Notes: generated by a model not told the origin, from the letters alone. A stretch of DNA of 47,662 nt from Streptomyces roseochromogenus subsp. oscitans DS 12.976 (GCF_000497445.1 NZ_CM002285.1:4522033-4569694), one strand, 5' to 3'; shown: positions 9,692 through 18,753, counted from the first letter of the stretch. Program-made: numbers and translations.

Positions 9692-11878
9692 ATGCGCACA
9701 GGCGAGCCTCTCCCGGCCCTCGGGGACGTCCTCGCCGCCCTCGCGACCGGGCTGTGGCACTGGGACACGGCCGCCGGGATGGTCACCGTGGACGCGGAGG
9801 CGGCGCGGCTGCTCGGGCTGCCCGCGGAGGCGACCACCCTCACCGAGGCCCAGACCCGGGCCCGGCTGCACCCGGTCGACTGGAACGAGATCACCGGGGT
9901 GGTCCCGCTGGCGGTCGCCGAGGGCACGCTCGCCGAGGTACGCATCCGGATCATGGACGAGCAGGGGAACGTCCTGCGGGTCGTCCGCAGCCGCTCGAAA
10001 CCGTCCTACGACCCCGAGCGGCAGGCGTACCAGCTGATCGGCACCCTCCAGGAGGTCACCGAACCGACCCCGGGCACCCGGGCCGCTCGCAGCGCGGTCA
10101 CCGGCGACTGGCGGCGCTCGCGGGAGGCGTTTCTGCTGGACGCGGGCCGGGCCCTGGCGGAGGCGGAATCCACGGCGGAGGTACTGCGGGTGGCCGGCGG
10201 CCTGTCGATGCCGGGGTTCTCCCCCGACGGGCTGGTGGTCTTCGGGGTGCAGGGCGACCGGCTGACGATCATCGGCCAGCACGGGCACCAGCCCGACGAC
10301 CTGGGCCCCTTCTCGAACATGGCGCTGACCACCGACTATCCGGCGGCCCAGGTCGCCCGCACGGGCCGCGCGGTCTATCTGTCCTGCCCCGAGGAGTACA
10401 AGGCCCGCTACCCGGCGACCTGGCCGCTCGCCCGGAACTTCGGCCGCAGCTCCTGGGCCTTTCTGCCGCTGACGGTGGCCGGACGCACGATGGGCGCCTG
10501 GCTGGCGGCCTTCACCTATCCGGTGGCGTTCACCCCCGACGAGCGCGCCGTCCTGGCGACGGTGGCCCGGATGCTCGCCCAGGCGCTGTCCCGGGCGGAG
10601 GTCACCGAGTCGGAGCGGGAACTGGCGGCGGGCCTGCAGCGCTCCATGCTGCCCTCGCTCGGCCCCGAGATACCCGGGATGCAGATCGCCGCCCGGTACA
10701 TCCCGACCGGCGGCGGTCTCCAGGTCGGCGGCGACTGGTACGACATGATCCCGCTGCCCTCCGGCCGCATCGCGCTGGCCATGGGCGACGTACAGGGCCA
10801 TGACGTACGGGCCGCGGGCCTCATGGGCCAGCTGCGCATCGCCCTGCGCGCCTACGCCTCCGAGGGCCACCGCCCGGACGCCGTGCTCTCCCGCGCCTCC
10901 CGGTTTCTGCACGGCGTCACCCATGACGACGAGATGACCGACCTCCGCTTCGCGACCTGCGTGTACGTGGAGGCCGACCCGGTGACCGGCAGGCTGGAGA
11001 TCGCCCGCGCCGGGCACCCGGACCCGGCGATCCGGATGGCCGACGGCACGGTGATGATGCGGCCGACGGCGGGCGGGCTGCCACTGGGCATCGACCCGGA
11101 CGCGGACTATCCGACGACCCGGTTCACGCTGGAGCCCGGCGAGACGCTGATGCTCTGCACCGACGGCCTGATCGAGACGGGCGGACACGACCTGGAGAGC
11201 GGCTGGCGACGGCTGCGCGCGATCCTGGAGGCCCATCAGTTCGATGCGGACGCCGATCTGGAGTCGCTGGCCGACGCCCTGGTGCAGGGCGTGCACGGGC
11301 CGTCCTCTCACCACACCGTCGGCCCGCTGACCGACCGGCGCGAGGACGACATCGCGCTGGTGCTGCTGTGCCGCCCGGGCGAGGGCTGCGGGTGCGGCGC
11401 CACGGTGACCGTACGGCCGCGGGTGCGGCGCACGCTGCTGTCGGTGGCGCAGGACGAGCCGGACCGGATCGCCGAGGCCCGCCAGCACCTGCGCGAGCTG
11501 CTGCACGACTGGGCCGCCGCCGAACAGGTCGACTCGGCGGTGCTGCTGGTCTCCGAGATGGTCACCAACGTCCTCGTCCACACCGACGCCGACGCGCTGC
11601 TGCTCGCCGAGGTGACCGGCGAGGCGGCGGCACGGCGGCTGCGGGTGCAGGTCACCGACGCCGGCGACGACCTCCCGCACAAGCGCCGGCCCGGCGAACT
11701 GGCCTCCTCCGGCCGCGGCCTGATGCTGATCGAGCTGCTCGCGGACGCCTGGGGGGTGGACCCGCGGGGCGAGGGCAAGAGCATATGGTTCGAGCTCTAC
11801 GAGTCGGAGGGTGCCGTGGGAGGCGGTGCGGCCGGTTTCGCGGAGCCCGGGGGCGAGGAGTCGGAGGGCGCCGCGTAA
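9692..11878 (+). CDS. SpoIIE-type PP2C phosphatase with PAS, GAF and ATPase domains
   Basis: 728 residues, cytoplasmic, no membrane segments. Residues about 10-125 look like a PAS fold (WHWDTAAGMVTVDAEAARLLG, then VRIRIMDEQGNVLRVVRS). Residues about 150-300 look like a GAF sensor. Residues about 310-530 are the SpoIIE/RsbU phosphatase (ERELAAGLQRSMLP, GGDWYDMIPL, AMGDVQGHD, CTDGLIE; the Asp residues bind Mn/Mg). Residues about 600-705 are an anti-sigma-type histidine-kinase-like ATPase (VSEMVTNVLVHT N-box, GRGLMLIELLA G-box). Such proteins switch partner anti-sigma-factor antagonists in Streptomyces stress and development; the partner here is unknown. Its 3' end overlaps the convergent permease gene by 82 bp. 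Confidence 0.93.
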   Translation: MRTGEPLPALGDVLAALATGLWHWDTAAGMVTVDAEAARLLGLPAEATTLTEAQTRARLHPVDWNEITGVVPLAVAEGTLAEVRIRIMDEQGNVLRVVRSRSKPSYDPERQAYQLIGTLQEVTEPTPGTRAARSAVTGDWRRSREAFLLDAGRALAEAESTAEVLRVAGGLSMPGFSPDGLVVFGVQGDRLTIIGQHGHQPDDLGPFSNMALTTDYPAAQVARTGRAVYLSCPEEYKARYPATWPLARNFGRSSWAFLPLTVAGRTMGAWLAAFTYPVAFTPDERAVLATVARMLAQALSRAEVTESERELAAGLQRSMLPSLGPEIPGMQIAARYIPTGGGLQVGGDWYDMIPLPSGRIALAMGDVQGHDVRAAGLMGQLRIALRAYASEGHRPDAVLSRASRFLHGVTHDDEMTDLRFATCVYVEADPVTGRLEIARAGHPDPAIRMADGTVMMRPTAGGLPLGIDPDADYPTTRFTLEPGETLMLCTDGLIETGGHDLESGWRRLRAILEAHQFDADADLESLADALVQGVHGPSSHHTVGPLTDRREDDIALVLLCRPGEGCGCGATVTVRPRVRRTLLSVAQDEPDRIAEARQHLRELLHDWAAAEQVDSAVLLVSEMVTNVLVHTDADALLLAEVTGEAAARRLRVQVTDAGDDLPHKRRPGELASSGRGLMLIELLADAWGVDPRGEGKSIWFELYESEGAVGGGAAGFAEPGGEESEGAA

Positions 11879-12894
11879 CGGGTCCGCAGCTCCTGTACGA
11901 CCCCGAAGGCCGCCGCGGTCAGCGGTACGGCGAGGAGCATGCCGAGGATGCCCGCGACGGAGGCCCCGGCGGTGATGGCGAGCATCACCACGGCCGGATG
12001 CATCTGCACGGTGCGGCTCTGGATGACCGGCTGCAGCACATGCCCCTCCAGCACCTGCACGGCGAGCACCACCCCGAGCGCCCACAGCGCGATGACGAAG
12101 CCCCGGTCGGCGAGGGCGACGAGGATGGCCACCGCGCCCGAGATGAAGGCGCCGAGATAGGGGATGTAGGCCCCGACGAAGACGAGCGCGCCGAGCCCGA
12201 TCGCGCCGGGCACCCGCAGGATCAGCAGGCCGACGGTGATGCACACGGCGTCGATGAGCGCGATGACCGTCGTCCCGCGCATGAACCCCTCCACCGCCTC
12301 GAAGGCGCGCCGGGCGATGGCCTCCAGGGTGTCGGCGGTGTTGCCGGGCGCGACCGAGCGGAGGGTCTCGACGGCCCGGTGGGAGTCGCGCAGGAAGAAG
12401 AAGACGAGCAGCAGGGCGAGCACCGCCATCGCGATGCTCTCGGCGGCGACGCTGACCCCGCTGATCACGTTGGACGCGGCCGTGCCGCCGAACTTGCTCA
12501 GCAGCTTGCGGGAGTTGGCGGCGAGGTCGTCCAGGCCGGTGCCGGCGGCCCCGAAGTGCTGGGAGAGGGACTTGGCGGCGTCCCGGAGCGAGGCGATGAT
12601 CTGGTCGCCGGTGTCGATGAGCGCGGCGACGACGATGTACACGGCACCGCCGACGACGGCCACGACGGCGACACAGGTGAGCCCGGCCGCCACCGACGCC
12701 TGCACGCCGGTCCGCACGAGCCGCCGGTACAGCGGGCCGAGCAGCGCGGTACCGAGCAGGGCCAGCAGCACCGGTGTGACGGCCGTACGGAACTCGCCGC
12801 ACAACCGCACCGCGACCCACACCACCCCGGCGACCAGCAGCAGCACGGCACACCAGGCGGCGACACGGCGCACGGGGTCGGGCAACAGCTGCAC
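11797..12894 (-). CDS. AI-2E family transporter (UPF0118-type permease)
   Basis: 365 residues with about seven to eight membrane helices. After an N-terminal hairpin of helices (LLLVAGVVWVAV; LLALLGTALLGPLYRRLVR) come a periplasmic-type helical stretch (about 120-165), FFFLRDSHR, and the conserved GFMRGTTVIALIDAVCITVGLLILRVPGAIGLGALVFVGAYIPYLGAFISG core that marks the AI-2E/TqsA/PerM family. The Ser/Pro/Ala-rich C-terminal tail is short. Family members are proposed exporters of autoinducer-2 or ion antiporters; the cargo here cannot be read. Start ATG 12894. The last 82 bases overlap the end of the SpoIIE phosphatase gene on the other strand, so the two mRNAs can base-pair. Confidence 0.88.
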   Translation of the reverse strand: MQLLPDPVRRVAAWCAVLLLVAGVVWVAVRLCGEFRTAVTPVLLALLGTALLGPLYRRLVRTGVQASVAAGLTCVAVVAVVGGAVYIVVAALIDTGDQIIASLRDAAKSLSQHFGAAGTGLDDLAANSRKLLSKFGGTAASNVISGVSVAAESIAMAVLALLLVFFFLRDSHRAVETLRSVAPGNTADTLEAIARRAFEAVEGFMRGTTVIALIDAVCITVGLLILRVPGAIGLGALVFVGAYIPYLGAFISGAVAILVALADRGFVIALWALGVVLAVQVLEGHVLQPVIQSRTVQMHPAVVMLAITAGASVAGILGMLLAVPLTAAAFGVVQELRTRYAAPSDSSPPGSAKPAAPPPTAPSDS

Positions 12895-13074
12895 ACGTCC
12901 AGCGGATCACGGCCGCCGGCGGGTGTCCTGCCGTACGGGGCCGGACGGGTCAGGCCCGTCGGGCTCGCGCCGTAGCCGGGGCTCCGCCTCGTCCGTCGGG
13001 CCCGGCGCAGGCGTGAGCGGCCGCCCCGGGGCGGGGGCAGCCGCTCACGCGATGACCGGTCAGGCGCTGCGGGC

Positions 13075-13305
13075 TCAGAGGACGCCGAGCAGGCCGTGCA
13101 GCAGACAACCGAGGCCGAGGAGGCCGCAGTTCTCGTTGCCGTTGCCGTTGCCTTCGTTACCGGCGGGGACCGTGGCCGCGCTCTGCTGGGCGGCGGCCGC
13201 CGGTACCTGGGTCTGAGCCTGGGCGGGGGCGGCCAGCGTGACACCGCCGACGGTGAGGAGGGCGCCGGCCACGGTGCATGCCATGGCTCTGCGGATGCTG
13301 CTCAT
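13075..13305 (-). CDS. Small secreted protein, 76 aa
   Basis: The product starts MSSIRRAMACTVAGALLTVGG and has a clear Sec signal peptide (basic n-region, hydrophobic core, cleavage likely after APAQA near residue 30). The mature part of about 46 residues has a Gln/Ala/Pro stretch, an Asn/Gly-rich stretch (EGNGNGNEN) and a hydrophobic Cys-Leu-Gly end (CGLLGLGCLLHGLLGVL) with two cysteines that could form a disulfide. It recalls the small surface proteins of Streptomyces (chaplins, rodlin-like) but lacks the chaplin repeat, so the family is left open. AGGAG lies 6 bases before ATG 13305, which decides the start. Confidence 0.78.
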   Translation of the reverse strand: MSSIRRAMACTVAGALLTVGGVTLAAPAQAQTQVPAAAAQQSAATVPAGNEGNGNGNENCGLLGLGCLLHGLLGVL

Positions 13306-13475
13306 ATGTGTCTCCTGATCTGGTTGAGTGCGAGGTGTCGACCACCAAGGAGCGACCACTCAATGTGCGCCGTGGAACGACTGGCACATGTGTGACGCTA
13401 TGGGTCCGTTCGGCCTGACGCCTTGCGGAGTTGGGCCATCCGTGTCGGCGCGCCGTCTTGCGCGGGGCACGCACG

Positions 13476-13504
13476 AAGCCCCGTCCGGGTGCCGGACGGG
13501 GCTT
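13476..13504 (-). terminator. Hairpin terminator downstream of pirin gene
   Basis: Perfect 13-bp stem AAGCCCCGTCCGG (13476-13488) and complement (13492-13504) with a three-base loop, 41 bases beyond the pirin stop codon. It is preceded or followed by T residues on the plus side only, but position fits termination of the minus-strand pirin transcript. Confidence 0.75.
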
Positions 13505-13545
13505 TGTGTCAACCAGTCAGCGGGGCAGTCGACGGGCTTACGGGC

Positions 13546-14305
13546 TCAGTGACCCCGCGGGCCGCTCTCGGTCATCCCGTGCACGGCCGGGACCGTCCCC
13601 AGGCGGCCCTTCTGGAAGTCCTCGAAGGCCTGCATCAGTTCTTCCCTGGTGTTCATGACGAACGGGCCGTAGTGCGCCATGGGCTCCCGGATGGGCTGTC
13701 CGCCGAGGAGGACGACCTCCAGGTCCGGCGTGTGGGAGTCCTGCCGCTCGGCCGCACGCACGGTCAGCGCGGATCCGGCGCCGAAGACGGCGGTCTGGCC
13801 GAGGTGGATCGGCCGGCGCTGCGCACCGACGCTGCCGCGGCCCGCGAGGACGTAGGCCAGGCCGTTGAAGTCCGCACGCCAGGGCAGGGTGACCTCGGCA
13901 CCCGGGGCGATGGTCGCGTGGACCATCGCGATCGGGGTGTGCGTGATACCGGGGCCCTCGTGGCCGTCCAGTTCGCCCGCGATGACGCGCAGCAGCGCAC
14001 CGCCGTCCGGCGTCGTCAGCAGCCGGACGCTGCCGCCGCGTATGTCCTGGTAGCGCGGGGCCATCATCTTGTCCTTGGCCGGGAGGTTCACCCACAGCTG
14101 CAGGCCGTGGAAGAGACCGCCGGACATGACGAGGGACTCCGGCGGGGCCTCGATGTGCAGCAGGCCCGAGCCCGCGGTCATCCACTGGGTGTCGCCGTTG
14201 GTGATGGTGCCGCCACCGCCGTTGCTGTCCTGGTGGTCGAAGATCCCGTCGATGATGTAGGTGACGGTCTCGAAGCCGCGGTGCGGGTGCCACGGGGTGC
14301 CCTTG
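13546..14305 (-). pseudogene. Pirin family protein, 5' end cut off by integration
   Basis: The frame reads PKGTPWHPHRGFETVTYIID, then GIFDHQDSNGGGGTITNGDTQ, GLLHIE and a second cupin half ending KGRLGTVPAVHGMTESGPRGH. This is the iron-binding bicupin pirin of Streptomyces, with the His residues of HPHRGFE and the following motif present. About the first 70 residues of a normal pirin are missing: upstream of Pro-Lys-Gly the sequence becomes unrelated DNA. The break falls at the TTG of the phiC31 attB core, which is known to lie in the pirin-homologue gene of Streptomyces. The 5' part should lie at the far end of the inserted element, outside this window. The fragment has no start of its own that I trust. 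Confidence 0.9.
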
Positions 14306-14323
14306 GGTGAATCCAGTTGGGGG
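14281..14323. other. phiC31-type hybrid attachment site (attB half + attP half)
   Basis: The left half, GTGCGGGTGCCA..GGGTGCCC, is the chromosomal attB arm inside pirin. The crossover TTG is at 14303-14305. The right half reads GGTGAATC then CAGTTGGGGG (14314-14323). The phiC31 attP right arm, as I recall it, is TTG, eight bases, then CAGTTGGGGG: the same spacing and the same last ten bases. This marks the exact left end of the integrated element. Confidence 0.88.
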
Positions 14324-14349
14324 ATTAAAAAATCAGCTAGAGTCCCCCC

Positions 14350-16128
14350 ATGATCAGACCAGGGGTGGTGACCGGCATGGACGTCCATGCAGGGGTCTAT
14401 GGACGTCAGTCCGTGGGGCGAGCCAACAAGTCCGAGGTGAGCACCGTCACGCAGCGCGAGGCGGGCGTGGCCGAGGCCGGGCGACGCGGGGCTGTCAGCA
14501 TCACCGAGTACGAGGACCTCGGCATATCCGCGTTCAAGGGCGACGACCGCCCGGACTTCGACCGGCTGCTGAAGGACTGCCACGACGGCCGGATCAACCT
14601 GATCATCGTCTACTACATCAGCCGCCTGTCGCGGATGGACCCACTCGACGCCATCCCCATCGTCACGGAACTGCTCAACCTCGGCGTGACGATCGTGAGT
14701 CTCACCGAGGGCGAGTTCCGCAAGGGCAATCTGATGGACCTGATCCATCTGATCCTGCGGCTCGACGCGGCCCACAGCGAGAGCAAGAACAAGAGCGACG
14801 CGGTACGGGGCGCGAAGAAGACGGCCCGCGAGCTCGGTGGCTATCTGGGCGGCAAGCCTCCGTACGGCTTCCGCATGATCCCCGTGACACGAACGACGTC
14901 CGGCGGCAAACCCGTCGTGATCCAGCTCCTGGAACACGAACCTGACGAGGTGTGGGTCATCCAGGACATGTGGGCGCGGATCAAAGAGCACAAAGACATG
15001 CCGTACCAGCCAGGAGGCGGGCGCCGGCACCCAGGCTCTCTGACGGGTATCTGCGCCCAACTGAACGCCGACGGAGTCCCGACGAAGGGACAGCGGGTCG
15101 GCAAGAAGACGAAGGACAGCGTCTGGGACCCGAAGACCGCCATGCGCATCCTCCGGGACCCACGCATCGCGGGCTACGCGGCGACCCCCGTGTACAAGCG
15201 CCGTGAGGACGGCAAGTTGACCAGCACCATCGATTGCTACCGCATCGAGCGCGACCCCGAGACCATGAAGCCGGTCCAGGCGTACCCGCCGGTCATCTCG
15301 CCGGACGACTGGCATGAACTGCAGACATGGCTCGGCGGCAGGGGCCAGGGCAAGGGGCTGTCGCGAGGCCATGCCGTCCTCTCCGCCATGGACGTCCTGT
15401 TCTGCGATTGCGGCGCGGTGATGACGTCGCACCGCGCCACCACCCCCAACAAGGCGGCGTACCGCTGCCGCCGCCGAAGAGCGCTGCCGGGCCAGCACGA
15501 GGGCGAGTGCACCATCAGCATGCAGACCCTGGACCGGTACGTGGCGCGGCGCGTCTTCGCCCTCATCCAGACCGCCGAGGACGACTCCGAGACGGCGGTC
15601 GTCCTCGCCGAGGCTGCCCGTCGGTACGCGGCCCAGACGGAACAACCGGAGATCGTGGGCGAACGCCGCAGTCTCATCACCGAACGCGCGGATGCCAAGC
15701 ATGCGCTGGAGGAGCTGTACGACCGGGAGGAAGCCGGCGATTATGACGACCCCGTCGGACGGCGCCGGTTCCGCGAGCGCAGGGAACGGCTCCTCGGTCG
15801 GATGGAGCGGGCGGAGACCCGTCTCGCCGAGTTGGAGGAAGCGGCGACGCCAACGCTCCCGATCCACCTGTGGCTTCCCTTGGGCGCGGGGGACGTAGAC
15901 CCAGTGGGCGAGGGCTCGTGGTGGGAGGCGGCGACAACACAGGAGCGCCGGGACTTCGTCAAGTTGTTCGTGCGCCAGGTGACGGTCACCAAGGCATCCG
16001 GCGCGGGAAGGTCGACGCCCGTCGAGAAGCGGGCGACGGTCGAGTTCGTACGACCGGAACAGAGCGAGGGCGATGCCGCAGCGGCCGACGATTCATGGCA
16101 GAAGGAGGCATTCGTAGAAGCGATCTGA
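14350..16128 (+). CDS. int: Large serine integrase, phiC31 family
   Basis: 592 residues, site-specific recombinase joining attP and attB. The start MIRPGVVTGMDVHAGVYGRQS matches the phiC31 Int start (VVTGVDTYAGAYDRQS); the nucleophile is Ser21 in YGRQS. The resolvase domain (about 10-165) contains IIVYYISRLSRMDPLDAIPIV. The recombinase domain includes WDPKTAMRILRDPRIAGYAA and GRGQGKGLSRGHAVLSAMDVLFCDCGAVM, opening the zinc ribbon with Cys pairs (CDC...YRC...EC). A coiled-coil motif (EELYDREEAGDYDDPVGRRRF) follows inside the zinc region, and the C-terminus ends with KKRATVEF-like sequence. It is highly similar to, but clearly not identical with, phiC31/TG1-type integrases. It lies 26 bases inside the attachment junction and reads into the element. 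Confidence 0.96.
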   Translation: MIRPGVVTGMDVHAGVYGRQSVGRANKSEVSTVTQREAGVAEAGRRGAVSITEYEDLGISAFKGDDRPDFDRLLKDCHDGRINLIIVYYISRLSRMDPLDAIPIVTELLNLGVTIVSLTEGEFRKGNLMDLIHLILRLDAAHSESKNKSDAVRGAKKTARELGGYLGGKPPYGFRMIPVTRTTSGGKPVVIQLLEHEPDEVWVIQDMWARIKEHKDMPYQPGGGRRHPGSLTGICAQLNADGVPTKGQRVGKKTKDSVWDPKTAMRILRDPRIAGYAATPVYKRREDGKLTSTIDCYRIERDPETMKPVQAYPPVISPDDWHELQTWLGGRGQGKGLSRGHAVLSAMDVLFCDCGAVMTSHRATTPNKAAYRCRRRRALPGQHEGECTISMQTLDRYVARRVFALIQTAEDDSETAVVLAEAARRYAAQTEQPEIVGERRSLITERADAKHALEELYDREEAGDYDDPVGRRRFRERRERLLGRMERAETRLAELEEAATPTLPIHLWLPLGAGDVDPVGEGSWWEAATTQERRDFVKLFVRQVTVTKASGAGRSTPVEKRATVEFVRPEQSEGDAAAADDSWQKEAFVEAI

Positions 16129-16174
16129 CACGCCACTGAACCGAGGTGAGCGAGGGAATATACACCCACATCGC

Positions 16175-16189
16175 CGGTTGGGCTAACCG
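16175..16189. promoter_or_regulatory. Operator-like palindrome, copy 1 (upstream of RDF gene)
   Basis: CGGTT-N5-AACCG, centred about 100 bases before the directionality-factor start. It is followed by GATTCTCCGGA, which also follows copy 4 near 26400. It shares half sites and the 5-bp spacer with three other copies in the element. It is likely bound by an element-encoded regulator; inferred from recurrence only. Confidence 0.5.
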
Positions 16190-16284
16190 CCGATTCTCCG
16201 GACAATTGATGGTGTCCTCGGGGCCCCGGGCAGCCGCGTTGCTGCTCAGGCGCTCCTGCGCCCCCATCCATCAGGAGCCGTTTC

Positions 16285-17094
16285 TTGCACAACCCCTCGC
16301 CCGGTCCTGCCGCCACTTCGCCGACCGACGGTGATTGTTCCGGTCAGAGCCGACGGCACGGCAAAACCGCAACAAATGAATGCACCCACCCGCGCATCAC
16401 TCGCCGCCAGCGACTCGGCACTCCTCGTACGTACTCACTGTCCAGGGCATCCGAGCCGGTCGTCGGTGACTGCGACTTTGGCCACGTCGTCGACGGCAAG
16501 CTGCTCGCCCGGCCGGTCTGGCGCCTACTCACGGTGTCGCCGCAGGTGGCGGAGAGCATCGCAAGCACGCTCGGAGCCGAGCCGCAGCGGCGATCGGCCA
16601 ACGGCTCCGAGCAACTCGAAGTTGTAGCCGAGAAGGCCAGCCTCCGAGTCGTCATCGAGAATCCAGGCAGGCTGACGGCGCAGATGAAGCTGTGGGACTC
16701 CCGCGGCCTGGCGCACCACTGCGACGGGCGTGTGTTCCTCTCCCCGGAAGCTGACGCAGGTCACCCCTGCGGGTGCCCACCCGGCATGACCGAGCGCAGG
16801 GCACGGGCCAGGCACGGCCAGGGGCCGCAGCCAGTCACAACTCTTCTGTTCCGCCTGGCCGGATGCCCTGGCCTCGGCTCGTTCCGCTTCAGGTCCTCCT
16901 CCTGGCGCTTCGCCGAGACGGTGGAGGGGATACGCACTCAACTGGCCTCAGTGAGTGCCCCTGCCCTCTGCGACCTCGCGATCCGAACGGTTGAGTTCAC
17001 CGCCCAAAACGGCCGCCAGGTCAGTTACCACAAGCCCGTCGTGAAGGTGCTCGGTCCCTGGGCGCCCAGCACTGCGATGGCTCTCGCCGCCTGA
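16285..17094 (+). CDS. Recombination directionality factor, Gp3-like
   Basis: 269 residues. From residue about 60 the sequence follows the pattern of the phiC31 Gp3-type directionality factors of actinobacterial elements: DFGHVVDGKLLARPVWRLLT, LEVVAEKASLRVVI, a Cys cluster (C146, C162, C164 in HCDG...PCGCPPGMTERR), then FRFRSSSWRF and GRQVSYHKPVVKVLGP. With the neighbouring integrase such a protein turns integration into excision. The TTG start at 16285 is preceded by AGGAG 7 bases upstream. The first 55 residues do not resemble the family, while an overlapping frame from GTG 16331 (IVPVRADGTAKPQQM...) does look protein-like, so a frameshift near 16440 is possible. Confidence 0.75.
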   Translation: MHNPSPGPAATSPTDGDCSGQSRRHGKTATNECTHPRITRRQRLGTPRTYSLSRASEPVVGDCDFGHVVDGKLLARPVWRLLTVSPQVAESIASTLGAEPQRRSANGSEQLEVVAEKASLRVVIENPGRLTAQMKLWDSRGLAHHCDGRVFLSPEADAGHPCGCPPGMTERRARARHGQGPQPVTTLLFRLAGCPGLGSFRFRSSSWRFAETVEGIRTQLASVSAPALCDLAIRTVEFTAQNGRQVSYHKPVVKVLGPWAPSTAMALAA

Positions 17095-17519
17095 ATCACG
17101 CAGCGAACGAAGCCAGCCCCGTGTAGCGGGCTCCTGCCTACGCGCAACCCAGGAGCACCACGGAGGACCGGCTTCCCCAACCCGCAGAACATCACGAAGG
17201 CCAGCTGGCCACCGCTCGGCATTCCCGGCCAACTCGCCACCCCCGCCGCATCGCCCGCAGATGGGACCCCAGCGACGCTCCCCCCTTCACCTCGCTGCCC
17301 GAGCGAGCGCTATTCATGGCCGACCTGCGGGCACGGATCAAGCGGTACATGGCGATGGCGAGCGACTACGCCGTCGTGGCCGTGACGCAGTGGGGCGCAG
17401 CGACGACAGTGCCGATAGGCCCCACTCAGTTCACCAACCTCAGCTCCGCCTCGGCTCCACATTGGCCGCAGGACACCACCAACGTGCCACCTACAATCCC
17501 ATCCGAGAAGGAACCCGCC

Positions 17520-18422
17520 CTGAAGATCCACCCCACCGCCAGCATGTTCCCGACGCTCAGCAAGGACGAGCTGCACGACCTCGCCGAGTCCATCAAGACC
17601 GACGGCCAGCACAAGCCGATCGTCCTCGACGCCGACGGCGTCCTCCTCGACGGCCGCAACCGTCTCGCCGCCTGCGAGATCGCCGGCGTCGAGCCCCGCT
17701 TCACCACCTACACCGGCGACGACCCCACGGGAGTGATCCTCTCCCACAACCTGTACCGCCGGCACATCAGCAAAGGCCAGCAGGCGATGATCATCGCGAT
17801 GGCCCGTTCCTTTTCGGAACACCCGCTGCGGCAGCAGGCCAAGCTCCACAGCATCAGCCTGACCCGTATCTCCAACGCGGCCACGGTCCTCCAGCACGCC
17901 CGCGACCTCGCCGAGCAGGTACGTGTCGGCACCCTCGGCCTCGATGCCGCCTACAGCACCGCTCTTGAGAACAAGGCCCGCGCCGCCGCGATCCAGGCCC
18001 AGCACGAGCGCCTGCGCGAGCACGCTCCCGACCTCGCCGAACAGGTCACCGAGGGCCAGCTCACTCTCGACGACGCCACGGCGGCACTCGACCAGCGGCA
18101 ACACGAGGAACAGCTCCAGCAGTCCGTGAAGCACGCCGACGCTCTCCGTCTCGCCGACGGCGACCCCGCCCCGCCTCTGGTTCAGCTCGTCGAACAGGGA
18201 GAGATCACCTGGAGCGAGGCCCACGAGCGTGCCGAACAGTTCCTCGCCCACCGGCGGGACGCCATCCACCAAGCGCAGCAGGCCCTCCGGGCGATCGCCG
18301 AGAACTGGGCCGCCGTCCAACACCTCGCCACCCGACCGAACACCCCTTACGCCCGGGACGTCCTCGGCGGCCTCGCACCCGAGGCCCGCTTCCTCGCCCT
18401 GAGCCTGACCACCCTGGTCTGA
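17520..18422 (+). CDS. ParB/Spo0J-like N-terminal domain protein
   Basis: About 300 residues. The ParB-type nuclease/CTPase box is at residues 28-60 (KPIVLDADGVLLDGRNRLAACEIAG), followed by VILSHNLYRRHISKGQQAMIIAMAR and a helical region with LTRISNAATVLQHA resembling the ParB helix-turn-helix; the rest is acidic, Gln-rich helix. It probably binds DNA, perhaps for element partition or gene control, but no ParA is adjacent. The start is taken at CTG 17520 because homologues start at K-I-H-P, AAGGA sits 7 bases upstream and a TACAAT hexamer lies at 17492. An in-frame ATG at 17316 gives a 68-residue extension with no domain features. Confidence 0.78.
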   Translation: MKIHPTASMFPTLSKDELHDLAESIKTDGQHKPIVLDADGVLLDGRNRLAACEIAGVEPRFTTYTGDDPTGVILSHNLYRRHISKGQQAMIIAMARSFSEHPLRQQAKLHSISLTRISNAATVLQHARDLAEQVRVGTLGLDAAYSTALENKARAAAIQAQHERLREHAPDLAEQVTEGQLTLDDATAALDQRQHEEQLQQSVKHADALRLADGDPAPPLVQLVEQGEITWSEAHERAEQFLAHRRDAIHQAQQALRAIAENWAAVQHLATRPNTPYARDVLGGLAPEARFLALSLTTLV

Positions 18423-18559
18423 CTCAGCACCTCCCCTCGGGCCAGACCTAGAAGGCCGCCCCAGGGGGCGAGTACCGCAGCATGACGGGCCGGATGTGCC
18501 GTCGCCGCCGGGCACTGTGCGACGGCGTGGCGGGCGGTCCCCGCAGCCCTGGGGCTACC

Positions 18560-18587
18560 GGTAGTCCGGAGCGGCTTCCGGACTACC
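18560..18587. terminator. Hairpin after the ParB-like gene
   Basis: Perfect 11-bp inverted repeat GGTAGTCCGGA / TCCGGACTACC with a six-base loop, 138 bases after the ParB-like stop. It could end that transcript; no T tract follows, so another structural role is possible. Confidence 0.5.
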
Positions 18588-18736
18588 AGAGGGCCGAAGG
18601 CCATGACACGGCTGGCCGACTGATGGTGGGAGAGAAGGTGTTCGGTGCGGAGGAATTCGCTGGTGCGGCGGCTGTATTCCTATGGGGCCTTTTCCAGAGA
18701 GCGTGCTGCCATGACTCCGCTTGTGGCGGGCATTCG

Positions 18737-18753
18737 CCGGTTTCGGTAACCGG
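18737..18753. promoter_or_regulatory. Operator-like palindrome, copy 2
   Basis: CCGGTT-TCGGT-AACCGG, perfect 6-bp half sites and 5-bp spacer, followed by GGGATCGTCGAC and a TATGTT hexamer. It lies about 510 bases before the winged-helix gene. Confidence 0.55.

Noticed and set aside
9677..12910. Very long open frames antisense to the phosphatase, metG and permease genes
   Set aside because: They lie opposite well-identified genes, have Arg/Gly/Ala-biased composition and no domains; they follow from G+C-rich third positions.
13546..15867. Pirin frame extended across the att junction on the minus strand
   Set aside because: The extension is antisense to the integrase and has no pirin similarity; it is a chance fusion.
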